This document shows, piece by piece, positions 10,323 to 19,410 of a stretch of 64,000 nucleotides of DNA (within the stretch, counting starts at the first letter, position 1; every line of letters begins with the position of its first letter). The stretch is from Brevundimonas sp. (GTDB lineage: Bacteria; Pseudomonadota; Alphaproteobacteria; Caulobacterales; Caulobacteraceae): contig NZ_JAUYNX010000036.1 of assembly GCF_030704825.1 (NCBI RefSeq), positions 25,240 to 89,239 on the forward strand. The letters run 5' to 3'. Under the pieces are notes generated by a model. It was not told where the DNA came from and ran no database searches. It saw only the letters and a list, made by a program, of their open reading frames with translations. Both the position numbers and the translations under genes were made by a program.

Positions 10323-10769
10323 ATGATCTTTTCCGCACTCATGATGAGCGGTGCGCTCATCGCCCAGGACACGCCTGTCGCGCCGTTGGAGCCGTTGCGG
10401 CAGGTCTTTGTCTCACCCCAGGCGGTCGGGTACATCGGGGAGCCGCGGCCCTTGGGCGACGGTCGCATTCAAGCCTGGGGATGGGTTTTCCTGAAGGACA
10501 CCCAAAGCGACGGGACCACGAACGGCCTCACGATGCTCAACGAGGTGGACTGCGGCGCAAACGTCTCTCGCGTGGTCGTATACGGCAAATATTTTCACAC
10601 CATGCACATGGGCGATGTGGCCGGAGAAACCACATCATCCGCGCGCCAAACCGGCACCCCGCCTGCCTCCATGCTCACCGGGGCCTGCAACTACGCCCGC
10701 CTCCAGAGTCCGCTTCTTCCGGGACCGGAAGCCGCACGGGACGCCGCGGACCAGCATTTCGGCCGCTAG
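10323..10769 (+). CDS. Small secreted or periplasmic protein, function unknown
   Basis: A 148-residue ORF from ATG 10323 (a TTG lies one codon earlier). Residues 1-16 are hydrophobic and end in ALIAQDT, consistent with a short signal peptide. The body contains GDGRIQAWGWVFLKD and LNEVDCGANVSRVVVYGKYF, with a second Cys in TGACNY, so a disulfide is possible. This weakly recalls the surface-adhesin E-like fold, but I cannot confirm it. Base composition is lower in GC than the flanking genes. The next gene, lpxB, is convergent and ends 31 bases away, so this gene is probably transcribed alone. Confidence 0.65.
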   Translation: MIFSALMMSGALIAQDTPVAPLEPLRQVFVSPQAVGYIGEPRPLGDGRIQAWGWVFLKDTQSDGTTNGLTMLNEVDCGANVSRVVVYGKYFHTMHMGDVAGETTSSARQTGTPPASMLTGACNYARLQSPLLPGPEAARDAADQHFGR

Positions 10770-10800
10770 CCTCAGGCCGGTCCTGCGCGCGATTGCGATA

Positions 10801-11976
10801 TCACGACGCGCTGCCCGCCTTCGCCGCGATCACTCGCAGCACCGCCTCCGCCGCGACCTCCGACGGATCGCGGCCTTCCCGGCCCATCAGGTCCAGGGCC
10901 GCCGTCTGCCGATCCGCTTGCGTCCGTCGCGCGTCCGGGTCCGCCAGAAGTCGGCCGACCTCCGCCGCCACCCTCTCGGGCGTGGCGTCGTTCTGGATCA
11001 GTTCGCGCGCGATCTCCTCGTCGGCGGCGTGGTTGAACAGGGTGGCGTACTTGCCCGTGAAGAACGGCTTCATGATCGCATAGCTGAGCGGCTGGAAGCG
11101 GTAGGCGATGACCATCGGGGCGCCGGCCAGGGCCAGTTCGGTCGAGACCGTGCCGCTGGTGGCCAGGGCGACCGTGGCTGCGCGCATGGCGTCGTATTTC
11201 CGCGCCTCGGGTACGAGGTGGGCCCTGAACGGCCAGGCGGCGACGCGGGCCGCGACCTCATGCGCCACCGTGCCGGCGGCGACCACGGCCACCTCCAGCG
11301 ACGGGTCCGACTTCTTCAGACGGGCGACGGCGGCCTCGTAGACCGGCGTCATCAGGCGGATTTCGGACGGCCGGCTGCCGGGCAGCACCAGCAGCAGGGG
11401 GGCGTCGGGCGCGATGCCGTGCGAGGCGCGGAACCGCGCCGGATCGGCCTCGCTCATGTCCACGTGCAGGGCCTGCGAGCCCACCACGGTGGTCGGCAGG
11501 CCCTCGCGCTCGAACCAGGGCGCATCGAAGACGTAGAGGGCCAGCAGGTGATCGACGGACGCGGCGAGGGTCTTCGCCCGGCCCGGACGCGAAGCCCAGA
11601 CCTGCGGCCCGACGTATTTGATCAATCTGGCGTTCGGCAGCGCCTTCCTGATCAGTTTGGCGACACGGATGGTGAAGCCCCAGCTGTCGATCAGGACGAC
11701 CGCATCGGGCTTTTCCGCGACGGCGAGCGCCACCGTGTCGGCGACCCGACGTTTGACGATCCCGTAGGCCTTCAGCCCCTCGAGCCAGCCCAGGATCGAC
11801 AGCTCCGCGATATCGAACGGGCTCTGGACGCCCTCCGCCGCCATGGCCGCTCCGCCGACGCCGACGAAGGCGATGTCCGGCCCCAGGCGCGCCTTGAGCG
11901 CCCGCGCCAGCCCGGCCCCGAGGGCGTCCCCCGAGGCCTCGGCGGCGACCAGCATGATCTTGAGCGGCCGGCTCAA
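10801..11976 (-). CDS. lpxB: Lipid-A-disaccharide synthase
   Basis: Joins UDP-2,3-diacylglucosamine and lipid X to form the lipid A disaccharide at the inner membrane. The 391-residue GT19 enzyme begins LKIMLVAAEASGDALGAGL, the typical N-terminus. Further family landmarks are FVGVGGAAMAAEG, YVGPQVWASRPGRAKTLA and LLVLPGSRPSEI. It is the last gene of the envelope cluster and its ATG overlaps the lpxI stop by four bases, so substrate producer and user are translationally coupled. Confidence 0.96.
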   Translation of the reverse strand: MSRPLKIMLVAAEASGDALGAGLARALKARLGPDIAFVGVGGAAMAAEGVQSPFDIAELSILGWLEGLKAYGIVKRRVADTVALAVAEKPDAVVLIDSWGFTIRVAKLIRKALPNARLIKYVGPQVWASRPGRAKTLAASVDHLLALYVFDAPWFEREGLPTTVVGSQALHVDMSEADPARFRASHGIAPDAPLLLVLPGSRPSEIRLMTPVYEAAVARLKKSDPSLEVAVVAAGTVAHEVAARVAAWPFRAHLVPEARKYDAMRAATVALATSGTVSTELALAGAPMVIAYRFQPLSYAIMKPFFTGKYATLFNHAADEEIARELIQNDATPERVAAEVGRLLADPDARRTQADRQTAALDLMGREGRDPSEVAAEAVLRVIAAKAGSAS

Positions 11977-12803
11977 CGCGTCTCGCCCCAGACGAACAGC
12001 CCCAGCCGGTCGGCGGCCGCGACGACGCCGTCGCGGTCGATGACGATCAGCTTGTCGGCGACCCCGCCGACCCCCGCCAGGCCCGCGGCGGCCGCCATCT
12101 CGACCGTCCGAGCGCCCATGACCGGCATGTCGACCCTCAGATCCTGGATCGGCTTGGGCGCCTTGCCCAAGGCCCCCTTCCGCGCGGGACCGGATCCGCG
12201 CAGGTCGGCCGGGAGTCCGGCGACCCGGGCCAGCATGGCGTCGGTGCCCTCCTGGGCCTCGACCGCCAGCACCAGCCCGTCGCAGACCACGGCGCCCTGA
12301 CCAATATCGAGTTCTCCGGCCTTTTCCGCGACGTACAGCGCCTTTCTAAGATCAGCCAATTGGTCGGACGTCGGCTGGATCGCGCCGAGCGCGCCGGCCG
12401 GCAGGGTTTCTCCGCCAAGGATGTCGTCGGCGCCCTCGATGGCGTAGCCCTCGGCCTCAAAGATCGAGAGGATCTTGCGCAGCAGGGCGTCATCCCCCCT
12501 GGTCGCGGCGGAGATGATGCCCGGCAGCAAGGTCGCGCCCTTGAAATCGGGCTTCAGGGTCTTGAAATCCGGACGGTTGACGGTCCCTGCGAAACAGACC
12601 GCGTCGCAGCCGGCCTTCTTCAGGGCCGACAGCACCTTGCCGATCTCGGCCATGCCGGCCTCGATGCCCGGATAGCGGGCCAGATGGGGATCGGCGAACC
12701 CCGTCAGCCGCACCAGGAAGACCGGCCGGCCCTCGGTCTCGCACCGCGCCGCCACCGAAACCGGCAGCGCCCCGCCGCCGGCGATCAGGCCGAGCTTGCT
12801 CAT
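11973..12803 (-). CDS. lpxI: UDP-2,3-diacylglucosamine pyrophosphatase LpxI
   Basis: Hydrolyses UDP-2,3-diacylglucosamine to lipid X, the role LpxH plays in gammaproteobacteria. It is a DUF1009-family protein of 276 residues. It starts MSKLGLIAGGGALPVSVAA and contains CFAGTVNRPDF, ALRKALYVAEKAG and DMPVMGARTVEMAAAAGL, as expected for LpxI. The long open frame upstream of ATG 12803 lies inside lpxA and is not used. It overlaps lpxA and lpxB by four bases at either end. Confidence 0.94.
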   Translation of the reverse strand: MSKLGLIAGGGALPVSVAARCETEGRPVFLVRLTGFADPHLARYPGIEAGMAEIGKVLSALKKAGCDAVCFAGTVNRPDFKTLKPDFKGATLLPGIISAATRGDDALLRKILSIFEAEGYAIEGADDILGGETLPAGALGAIQPTSDQLADLRKALYVAEKAGELDIGQGAVVCDGLVLAVEAQEGTDAMLARVAGLPADLRGSGPARKGALGKAPKPIQDLRVDMPVMGARTVEMAAAAGLAGVGGVADKLIVIDRDGVVAAADRLGLFVWGETR

Positions 12804-13588
12804 TCGCCCGGCAGGCACAGGGGACGCTTGCCGTCCGCGCGGATGAAGGCGGTGATCTCCATGATCTCGGGCAGGTCGGCATAGCCGGCCTCGACCGCCT
12901 CGAGCCGGGCCGCGAAGGTCCCGCCGCCCTCGAACAGGTCGCGGTAGGCCGCCAGCAGCCGGCGAATGGCCGACTTGTCGTAGCCCTTGCGCTTGAGCCC
13001 GACCAGGTTGAGGCCGTGCAGGCGGGCGTGATTGCCCCAGGCCGAGCCATAGGGGATGACGTCGCGCGTCACCGCCGCCAGACCGCCGACGATGGCCCCC
13101 TGCCCCACGCGGCCGAACTGATGCACGGCGCACAGCCCGCCGAGGAAGACCCGGTCGCCGATCACCGCGTGTCCGCCCAGGGTGGCGTGATTGGCGAAGG
13201 TGACATTGTCGCCCACCACCGCATCGTGACCTACATGGGCCCCGGTCATGAACAGACAGCCCCTGCCGATCTTCGTCAGGCCGCCGCCGCCCGGGGTGCC
13301 GCGATTGAAGGTGCTGTGCTCCCGCACCAGACAGTCCTCGCCGATCTCAAGACGGACGGGCTCTCCCTTGTATCCGCCGTGCTGCGGGTCGCCGCCGATG
13401 ACGCAGAAGGGGTGGATGACCGTCCGCGCCCCGACCGTCGTGTCCCGCTGGACCACCGCATGGCTGACCAGCCGCACTTCGTCCTTCAACACCACGCCGG
13501 GACCGACGGTGCACCATGGCCCGATCTCGACGCTGTCGGCGATCTGCGCGCCGGCGTCCACGCTGGCCGTGGCGTGGACGCGGCTCAC
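12800..13588 (-). CDS. lpxA: UDP-N-acetylglucosamine O-acyltransferase
   Basis: First lipid A enzyme: moves a hydroxyacyl chain from ACP to the 3-OH of UDP-GlcNAc. The 262-residue protein is mostly hexapeptide repeats of a left-handed beta-helix (for example VGHDAVVGDNVTFANHATLG, containing the likely catalytic His) and ends in an alpha-helical domain after GLKRKGYDKSAIRRL. Length matches the family. It overlaps fabZ upstream and lpxI downstream by four bases each. Confidence 0.97.
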   Translation of the reverse strand: MSRVHATASVDAGAQIADSVEIGPWCTVGPGVVLKDEVRLVSHAVVQRDTTVGARTVIHPFCVIGGDPQHGGYKGEPVRLEIGEDCLVREHSTFNRGTPGGGGLTKIGRGCLFMTGAHVGHDAVVGDNVTFANHATLGGHAVIGDRVFLGGLCAVHQFGRVGQGAIVGGLAAVTRDVIPYGSAWGNHARLHGLNLVGLKRKGYDKSAIRRLLAAYRDLFEGGGTFAARLEAVEAGYADLPEIMEITAFIRADGKRPLCLPGE

Positions 13589-14052
13589 GGCGCGACCGGC
13601 TGGTCGACCGTGACCATCATGGCGGCAAAATCCGCCTCGGAGGCCAGTTTGCCGTCGATGAAGGTCTCGCCGCGGAATTTGAAGATGTCGCCGCGCATCC
13701 GGGTCACCACCACCTGCATGCGCAGCTGGTCGCCGGGACGGGCCGGCCTGCGGAAGCGGACGCCGTCGATCGACATGAACATGATCACCTTGCCCTCGAC
13801 CGAGACGTCCATCGACTTGGACATCAGCAGGGCGCCGGTCTGGGCCATGGCCTCGATGATCATCACGCCGGGCATGACCGGGTCGATCGGAAAATGGCCC
13901 GGGAAATAGGGCTCGTTGTGGGTGACGTTCTTGATGCCGGTGATCGAGGTGTTCGGCACGAAGTCCTCAGCCTTGTCGATCAGCAGGAAGGGATAGCGGT
14001 GCGGCAGCCTGCGCATCACCTCGGCGTAGTCGATCTTGCCGTCGTCGCTCAT
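13585..14052 (-). CDS. fabZ: 3-hydroxyacyl-ACP dehydratase FabZ
   Basis: Dehydrates beta-hydroxyacyl-ACP in fatty-acid elongation and so competes with LpxA and LpxD for hydroxyacyl-ACP. The 155-residue hot-dog-fold protein has RLPHRYPFLLID and the active-site region GHFPIDPVMPGVMIIEAMAQ, with the catalytic His and Glu. ATG 14052 has GAAGG just upstream and gives the standard length; the frame runs 60 codons further back but into the lpxD end. The end overlaps lpxA by four bases. Confidence 0.96.
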   Translation of the reverse strand: MSDDGKIDYAEVMRRLPHRYPFLLIDKAEDFVPNTSITGIKNVTHNEPYFPGHFPIDPVMPGVMIIEAMAQTGALLMSKSMDVSVEGKVIMFMSIDGVRFRRPARPGDQLRMQVVVTRMRGDIFKFRGETFIDGKLASEADFAAMMVTVDQPVAP

Positions 14053-14077
14053 CCTTCGGCCTTCCTCGCCGTCGGCG

Positions 14078-15082
14078 CTAGGAACGCGCCTTTCCGGACG
14101 CCTGTTTGGCGAGCCAGATCGCTTCGCGCAAGGACTGTCGGATCGGTTTGGCGGGATAGCCGGACCAGGTCTCGCCGGCCGGAATATCGGCCAGCACTCC
14201 GGCGCCGCCCGCGACCCGGGCCCTGTCGCCAATACGGATGTGGTCGCCGACGCCGGCCTGACCGCCGAACATGACGTTGTCGCCCACGATGCAGGATCCG
14301 GAAATGCCGGTCAGCGCGGCCATCAGGCCGTTGCGGCCGATCACGCAGTTGTGGCCGATCATGACCAGATTATCGATCTTGGTGTTCTCGCCGACGACCG
14401 TGTCATCGTAGGCGCCGCGGTCGATACAGGAATTGGCCCCGACGGTGACCCCGTCCTGCAGGATGACCCGGCCGAGTTGCGGAATGTCGACGGGACCGGC
14501 CTTCGAGGGGGCCGCTCCGAAGCCCGGCTCGCCGATGCGCGCGCCGGACAGCAGCCGGACGCGGTCGCCGATCAGGGCGAAGCCGACGCTGACGTTGGAG
14601 CCGATGACGCAATCGCGCCCGATCTGGACGCCCGCGCCGATGACGCTGTTGGCGCCGATACGGCTGCCCCGTCCGATGCGGACGCCCTGGCCGAGGATCA
14701 CGCCCGGCTCGAACACGACCGTATCGTCCTCGGCCGCCTCCCTGGGATCGGCGGCCTCGCCGATGCCGATGGCGCGGTGCAGGGCCAGCGAGGCCCGCGC
14801 CCAGGCGGCCTGGGGTTCGTTCGAAAGAATGACCGCCGCCGCGGCCGGGGCCGACTCCAGCGCCGTGGCAGGAACGATCACGCAGCCGGCCCGGGTCAGA
14901 CCCAGGGCGGCGGCGAATTTACGGTCGCCCAGAAAGGCCACCTCCCCCGCGTCCGCGGACGCCAGCGGGGCGACGGCGGAGACCTGGCGATCTCCGCCCC
15001 GAATGACTTCGCCCCCGATCCGCCTGGCCAGCTCGGCGACGTCCAGCGCCGGCAGGCTGTCGAAGAAGCGCGGATCGGGCAT
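14078..15082 (-). CDS. lpxD: UDP-3-O-acylglucosamine N-acyltransferase
   Basis: Third lipid A step: N-acylates UDP-3-O-acylglucosamine from hydroxyacyl-ACP. The product is 334 residues. An N-terminal uridine-binding domain ([15 protein letters not shown]) is followed by a long hexapeptide-repeat beta-helix, with [14 protein letters not shown] carrying the likely catalytic His, and a C-terminal helix. It starts eight bases after the skp stop. Confidence 0.96.
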   Translation of the reverse strand: MPDPRFFDSLPALDVAELARRIGGEVIRGGDRQVSAVAPLASADAGEVAFLGDRKFAAALGLTRAGCVIVPATALESAPAAAAVILSNEPQAAWARASLALHRAIGIGEAADPREAAEDDTVVFEPGVILGQGVRIGRGSRIGANSVIGAGVQIGRDCVIGSNVSVGFALIGDRVRLLSGARIGEPGFGAAPSKAGPVDIPQLGRVILQDGVTVGANSCIDRGAYDDTVVGENTKIDNLVMIGHNCVIGRNGLMAALTGISGSCIVGDNVMFGGQAGVGDHIRIGDRARVAGGAGVLADIPAGETWSGYPAKPIRQSLREAIWLAKQASGKARS

Positions 15083-15089
15083 GGCGGCC

Positions 15090-15668
15090 TTATTGCTGCT
15101 GTTGGACCGGCACTTCGAGGCGGTTGAACGAAACCGACGGCAGCGCCGTGTTCAGGCGCTGGATGACCACGTCGGTCACGTCCATGGCCGGGTTGAAAAT
15201 GTAGACGGCCGAACGGTCCAGCAGCACGCCGCAGCCCCGCTCCTGATAGACGGCGACCAGGATCGGGTCCGCGGCCTGGGCGATGGTCCGGATCTGCATC
15301 TGCTGGGTGTACTGCAGCTCGGCCTGACGGCGTTGCTCCAGCTGTTGGGCCTCCTGGGCCCGTTGCTGCCAGGCGCGGCCGCGCGAGCCGTCGGGATCAG
15401 CCGTCTGGCCGCCCTGTTGAAGCGCCTGCATCTCGGTTTGCAGCGAAGCGGCGTAGGGAGCGAGCTCGCCCTGCACCTCGGTGACCAGCCGCTGCATGCC
15501 GGTCTGGACCGACTGTCCCGCCGTCGACTGGGCCAGCAGGCGGTCATTGTGGAACACGCAGACGCCGGGGATGACCGGGCCGGGGTTGGCGGGGGCCTGG
15601 GCCTGGGCGGCGGCGGAGCCGGCGGCCAGGGAGGCGAGGGCGAAAGCGCCGATGGCGAACAGTTTCAT
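15090..15668 (-). CDS. skp: OmpH/Skp-family periplasmic chaperone
   Basis: Probable periplasmic holdase for unfolded outer-membrane proteins on their way to BamA. The product is 192 residues. Residues 1-21 form a signal peptide ending GSAAAQA. The middle (about residues 60-130) is a Gln/Glu/Ala-rich helical coiled region, as in the tentacles of Skp, and is followed by a beta-rich C-terminus. The protein ends in VQQQQ. It is placed between bamA and lpxD, as in many proteobacteria. Sequence conservation in this family is low, so the call rests on architecture and position. Confidence 0.88.
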   Translation of the reverse strand: MKLFAIGAFALASLAAGSAAAQAQAPANPGPVIPGVCVFHNDRLLAQSTAGQSVQTGMQRLVTEVQGELAPYAASLQTEMQALQQGGQTADPDGSRGRAWQQRAQEAQQLEQRRQAELQYTQQMQIRTIAQAADPILVAVYQERGCGVLLDRSAVYIFNPAMDVTDVVIQRLNTALPSVSFNRLEVPVQQQQ

Positions 15669-15701
15669 CTTGAACCTTTGGTGCGGGACACGGTCCCGCG
15701 G

Positions 15702-18176
15702 CTAGAACTGGGTTGAAGTCGAGAAGCGGAAGGTTTCGGTCTTGTCGTACTCTTCCTGACCAAGGATGGTGCTGAGGTCGAACCGGATCGGCCCCATGGG
15801 CGAGCGCCAGTGGATGCTCACGCCGGCGGAGGCCCGAAGCGCAAGCTCGTCGACGATGTTCAGATTCGGATTTCCGTTGGCGTCGACCGTATAGCGGTCA
15901 TCGAGCAGGCCGAGGGTGCCGACGTCGGTGAACAGGGAGGTGCGGATGCCGTATTCTTCCGGAAGGCCGTTGGGAACGGTCAGCTCCAGCGTGCCGATGG
16001 CGTAGAAATTACCGCCCAGTGCGTCGTTGTTGGTGCCCGGCGTTATGTCGCGCGGACCGATGCCCGCCGTCTCGAAGCCGCGGAAGCTGTTGCCGCCCTT
16101 GAAGAAGCGATCGTTGATCCGGATCGGGTCCCCGCCCCAGCCGCCGATATAGCCGGCCGAGGCCGTGGCCGTGACCACCCAGGCGGGCGTGATGCCCCAG
16201 TAGGCCGAGACGTCCGCCTCGGTCTTGATATAGTTCACGTCGCCGCCGATGCCGGCGAAATCCTGACGCAACGAGCCCGTCCAGCCGCGGGTCGGCCTGA
16301 CCGGATCGTTCCGGCGATCGACCAGCAGGGTGTAGCCGGCCGAGGAGTTCAGGAACGAGCCGACCTGGTCGCACAGGGCGTTTGAACCCGCGCCGGCGCC
16401 GGTGCAATAGCCCGTCGGGACAATGATCTCGTCGCTCTTGAGGAAGTAGCGGGTGCTCAGCAGGGTGTAGCCGTTCAGCGGATAGGAAAGGCGCACGCCG
16501 CCGCCGGTCGAACGGTAGTCGTAGGACGAATATTCGCTGAGATCGTAGCGCGAGTGGAAGGCGTCGAAACCGGCGCGGAGATCGCGGCCGAGGAATTTCG
16601 GCTCGGTGAAGCGGAAGTCGATCTGCTGGCGCAGCGAGCCCCATTCGACGCGCGCGACGACGTTCTGGCCCCGGCCGCGGAAATTGCGCTCGGTGATGCC
16701 CAGGTTGACCACGAAGGAGTCCACCGAACTGAAGCCGGCGCCGACCGACAGTTCGCCGGTGGGCTGTTCGGTGACCGTGACATTGACCACGGACCGGTCA
16801 GGCGCCGAGCCGCGCGCCTCCTCGACGGTCACGTCCTTGAAGAAGCCCAGGGCCCGCAGATTGTTGCGTGACCGTTCCAGCAGGGTGCGGTTGAAGGCGT
16901 CGCCCTCGGTCAGCATCATCTCGCGGCGGATGACGTTGTCCAGGGTGCGGGTGTTGCCGATGACGTTGATCCGGTCGACGTAGACCCGCTGGCCCTCCTT
17001 GACGTTGAAGGTCACGTCGACGGTGTCGGTCTCGGAGTTCGCCCGATAGTTCGGCTCGATCTCGACGAAGGCGTAACCCGCCGACCCCGCCGCGAACGTC
17101 AGGGCGTCGACCGCCGATTCGATCTTGTCGCTCTCGTACAGGTCGCCGGTCCGGATCGGCAGCAGCAGTTTGAGGAAATCCGGATTCAGGCGGTCGTTCT
17201 CGGTGACCACGTCGACGGTTCCGAAATTGTAGCGATCACCCTCCTCCACGGTCATGGTGATGGCGAAGGCGCTGTCGTCGGGGGCCAGCTCGGAGATCGC
17301 CGACAGGATCCGGAAATCGTAGTAGCCGCGGTTGGTGTAGAATTTCCGCAGTTGCTCGCGGTCGTAGTCCAGCCGGTTCGGATCGTAGTTGTCGTTGGTC
17401 GTGAACAGCCGCCACCAGGCCGACTGCGTGGTGACCATGACCTCGCGCAGGTCATTGTCGGAAAAGGCGCTGTTGCCCAGGAAGGTGATGGCCCGCACGC
17501 CGGTTTCCGGGCCCTCGTCGATCTCGAACACCACGTCGACGCGGTTCTGGTCCAGCTGGACGATCTTGGGCGTGACGGTCGCGGAGATGCGGCCGGACAG
17601 GCGGTACAGTTCGACGATCTTGCCGACGTCTTCCTGAATCCGGGCGCGGGTATAGATGCCGCGCGGCTTCAGGGTGACCTCTTCGGTCAGCTTGTCCTCG
17701 CTGATCGCGCCGTTCCCCTCGAACACCACCTGGTTGATGATGGGATTTTCGACGATCTCGACGACCAGGTCCCCGTTGGGCTGCACGCCCAGCTGGACGT
17801 CGGCGAACAGCTGGGTGCGGGTCAGTGTGCGCACCGCGACGTCCAGAACCGACGCGTCCACGGTGTCGCCGGGCTGGATCGGCAGATAGGACAGCACCGT
17901 GGTCTGGTCGATGCGCTGGTTGCCGCGCACGAGAATCCGGTTGACCACCAGCCGCTCTTCCTGCGGCGGGCCCGGCTGGGGCGTCGGCGCGGGTTCGGCC
18001 TCGATCGGGGCGCCCGGCTGGATGGCCGGCGCGGTCTGGGCCAGGGCTGGACCGGCCAGTCCCGCGGCGACCGCAAGGGCCAGCAGGCTCGGGCTCAGGC
18101 CTCGGGCGAAACGGAGGGCGGACGCATCTTGTCGGATCATTCGGGAAACCATCGGGGGCTGGCGTCGGCTCGTCAT
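15702..18176 (-). CDS. bamA: Outer-membrane protein assembly factor BamA
   Basis: Central subunit of the BAM complex that inserts beta-barrels into the outer membrane. The product is 824 residues. A signal peptide ends near GPALAQ, then come five POTRA repeats (VNRILVRGNQRI marks the first) to about residue 430, and then the C-terminal barrel. The last residue is Phe (FSTSTQF), the usual barrel end signal. The ATG overlaps the rseP stop by four bases. A later in-frame Met would leave a more compact signal peptide, so the exact start is uncertain. Confidence 0.96.
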   Translation of the reverse strand: MTSRRQPPMVSRMIRQDASALRFARGLSPSLLALAVAAGLAGPALAQTAPAIQPGAPIEAEPAPTPQPGPPQEERLVVNRILVRGNQRIDQTTVLSYLPIQPGDTVDASVLDVAVRTLTRTQLFADVQLGVQPNGDLVVEIVENPIINQVVFEGNGAISEDKLTEEVTLKPRGIYTRARIQEDVGKIVELYRLSGRISATVTPKIVQLDQNRVDVVFEIDEGPETGVRAITFLGNSAFSDNDLREVMVTTQSAWWRLFTTNDNYDPNRLDYDREQLRKFYTNRGYYDFRILSAISELAPDDSAFAITMTVEEGDRYNFGTVDVVTENDRLNPDFLKLLLPIRTGDLYESDKIESAVDALTFAAGSAGYAFVEIEPNYRANSETDTVDVTFNVKEGQRVYVDRINVIGNTRTLDNVIRREMMLTEGDAFNRTLLERSRNNLRALGFFKDVTVEEARGSAPDRSVVNVTVTEQPTGELSVGAGFSSVDSFVVNLGITERNFRGRGQNVVARVEWGSLRQQIDFRFTEPKFLGRDLRAGFDAFHSRYDLSEYSSYDYRSTGGGVRLSYPLNGYTLLSTRYFLKSDEIIVPTGYCTGAGAGSNALCDQVGSFLNSSAGYTLLVDRRNDPVRPTRGWTGSLRQDFAGIGGDVNYIKTEADVSAYWGITPAWVVTATASAGYIGGWGGDPIRINDRFFKGGNSFRGFETAGIGPRDITPGTNNDALGGNFYAIGTLELTVPNGLPEEYGIRTSLFTDVGTLGLLDDRYTVDANGNPNLNIVDELALRASAGVSIHWRSPMGPIRFDLSTILGQEEYDKTETFRFSTSTQF

Positions 18177-19387
18177 GCGAACCCGCCGAGGAATTTGAAC
18201 AGGCTCAGCTTCTGCAGGTCGTTCCAGGTGGCGAACAACATCAATCCCGCCAGCAAAGCAAGACCGACGCGATAGCCGACCTCCTGAACGCGGGCGGGGA
18301 CTGGCCTGCGGGCCACAGCTTCATAGCCGTAGAACAGCAGGTGGCCCCCGTCGAGGACCGGTATCGGCAGCAGATTAACAATGCCAATTCCGATCGAAAC
18401 TATGGCGGCGAAGCTGATAAACGTCAGGGCGAGGTTGCGGGCCATCCAGCCGGGATCGGGATTCGCCGCCACCGCCTGCTGGGTGACGCCCCCGGCGGCC
18501 CTCGCGATTCCGATCGGGCCGCTCAGCAGATCGCCCGATTCCCTGCCCGCGAAGATGCGGCCGATATAGGTCCCGGTCGTGGCCACGGTCGTGCCGATGG
18601 TTTCGACGCCCTTGCCCGCGGCCTCGATGGGATTGAGCCGGCGGAAGCGAACGTCGGACTGCAGCGGGGCGAGGACAAGGCCGATACGGGCGACGCGCAC
18701 CCTTCCGGCCAGTTCGTCCTGTTCCAGTCGCCGCGCCGGGGTAGCGACCAGGGTCACGTCCTGCCCTCCCCGATCGACAACGAACGTCAGGGGATCGCCC
18801 GCGCTGAGGATCACCGTATTGGTGACCTGCGCGCTCTCGAAGACGGGTCGCCCGTTCACGGACCTGATCATATCCATGGGGCGGAAGCCCGCCTCGGCCG
18901 CCGGCGATCCCGGAGCCACCTGATAGACACGGGGCGGCGAGATCTGTTCGCCGACGACGCTGAAAAGCAGGGTGAAGAGCACCATCGACAGCAGGAAATT
19001 GGCCGCCGGTCCCGCGGCCACGATCAACGCCCTCTGCCAGATCGGCTTGAAATGGAAATAGTCGCGCTCGGCGCCAGGGCCGTTTTCCGCGATGACGCGC
19101 TGGCGCAGTTCGGCCAGACCCGCCTGGTCCGGTACGCTGGACGCGTCCAGATCGCCCGAAAACTTGACGTACCCCCCCAGCGGAAGCCAGGCCAGCCGCC
19201 ATTCCGTTCCGTGCTTGTCCGTGCGGGCGACGATGGTCCTGCCGAAACCGACGGAGAACCGGTCGATCTTCACGCCGAAGGCGCGCGCGACGAGGAAATG
19301 GCCCAGCTCATGGATGGTGACGATGAACGTCAGCACCAGCAGGAAGGGTACGGTGTAGAGCAGCGCCTGACCGAGAAAGCCCGTCAT
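18173..19387 (-). CDS. rseP: Site-2 intramembrane zinc metalloprotease RseP (MmpA-type)
   Basis: Cleaves membrane-bound substrates during envelope signalling. In Caulobacter the homologue MmpA clears the PodJ remnant during the cell cycle. The product is 404 residues from ATG 19387. HELGH at residues 26-30 in the first membrane segment binds zinc, and the second metal motif is in PIPVLDGGHL near the C-terminus. A PDZ domain (PGSPAAEAGFRPMD) lies between. It follows dxr with a 23-base gap and overlaps bamA. Confidence 0.95.
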   Translation of the reverse strand: MTGFLGQALLYTVPFLLVLTFIVTIHELGHFLVARAFGVKIDRFSVGFGRTIVARTDKHGTEWRLAWLPLGGYVKFSGDLDASSVPDQAGLAELRQRVIAENGPGAERDYFHFKPIWQRALIVAAGPAANFLLSMVLFTLLFSVVGEQISPPRVYQVAPGSPAAEAGFRPMDMIRSVNGRPVFESAQVTNTVILSAGDPLTFVVDRGGQDVTLVATPARRLEQDELAGRVRVARIGLVLAPLQSDVRFRRLNPIEAAGKGVETIGTTVATTGTYIGRIFAGRESGDLLSGPIGIARAAGGVTQQAVAANPDPGWMARNLALTFISFAAIVSIGIGIVNLLPIPVLDGGHLLFYGYEAVARRPVPARVQEVGYRVGLALLAGLMLFATWNDLQKLSLFKFLGGFA

Positions 19388-19410
19388 GCCGATAAGGGTC
19401 CCTCCGCCAT

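Noticed and set aside
14036..15127. A long plus-strand ORF over lpxD and fabZ
   Set aside because: It is a shadow of the hexapeptide-repeat genes; the regular Asp/Gly pattern comes from the repeats on the other strand.
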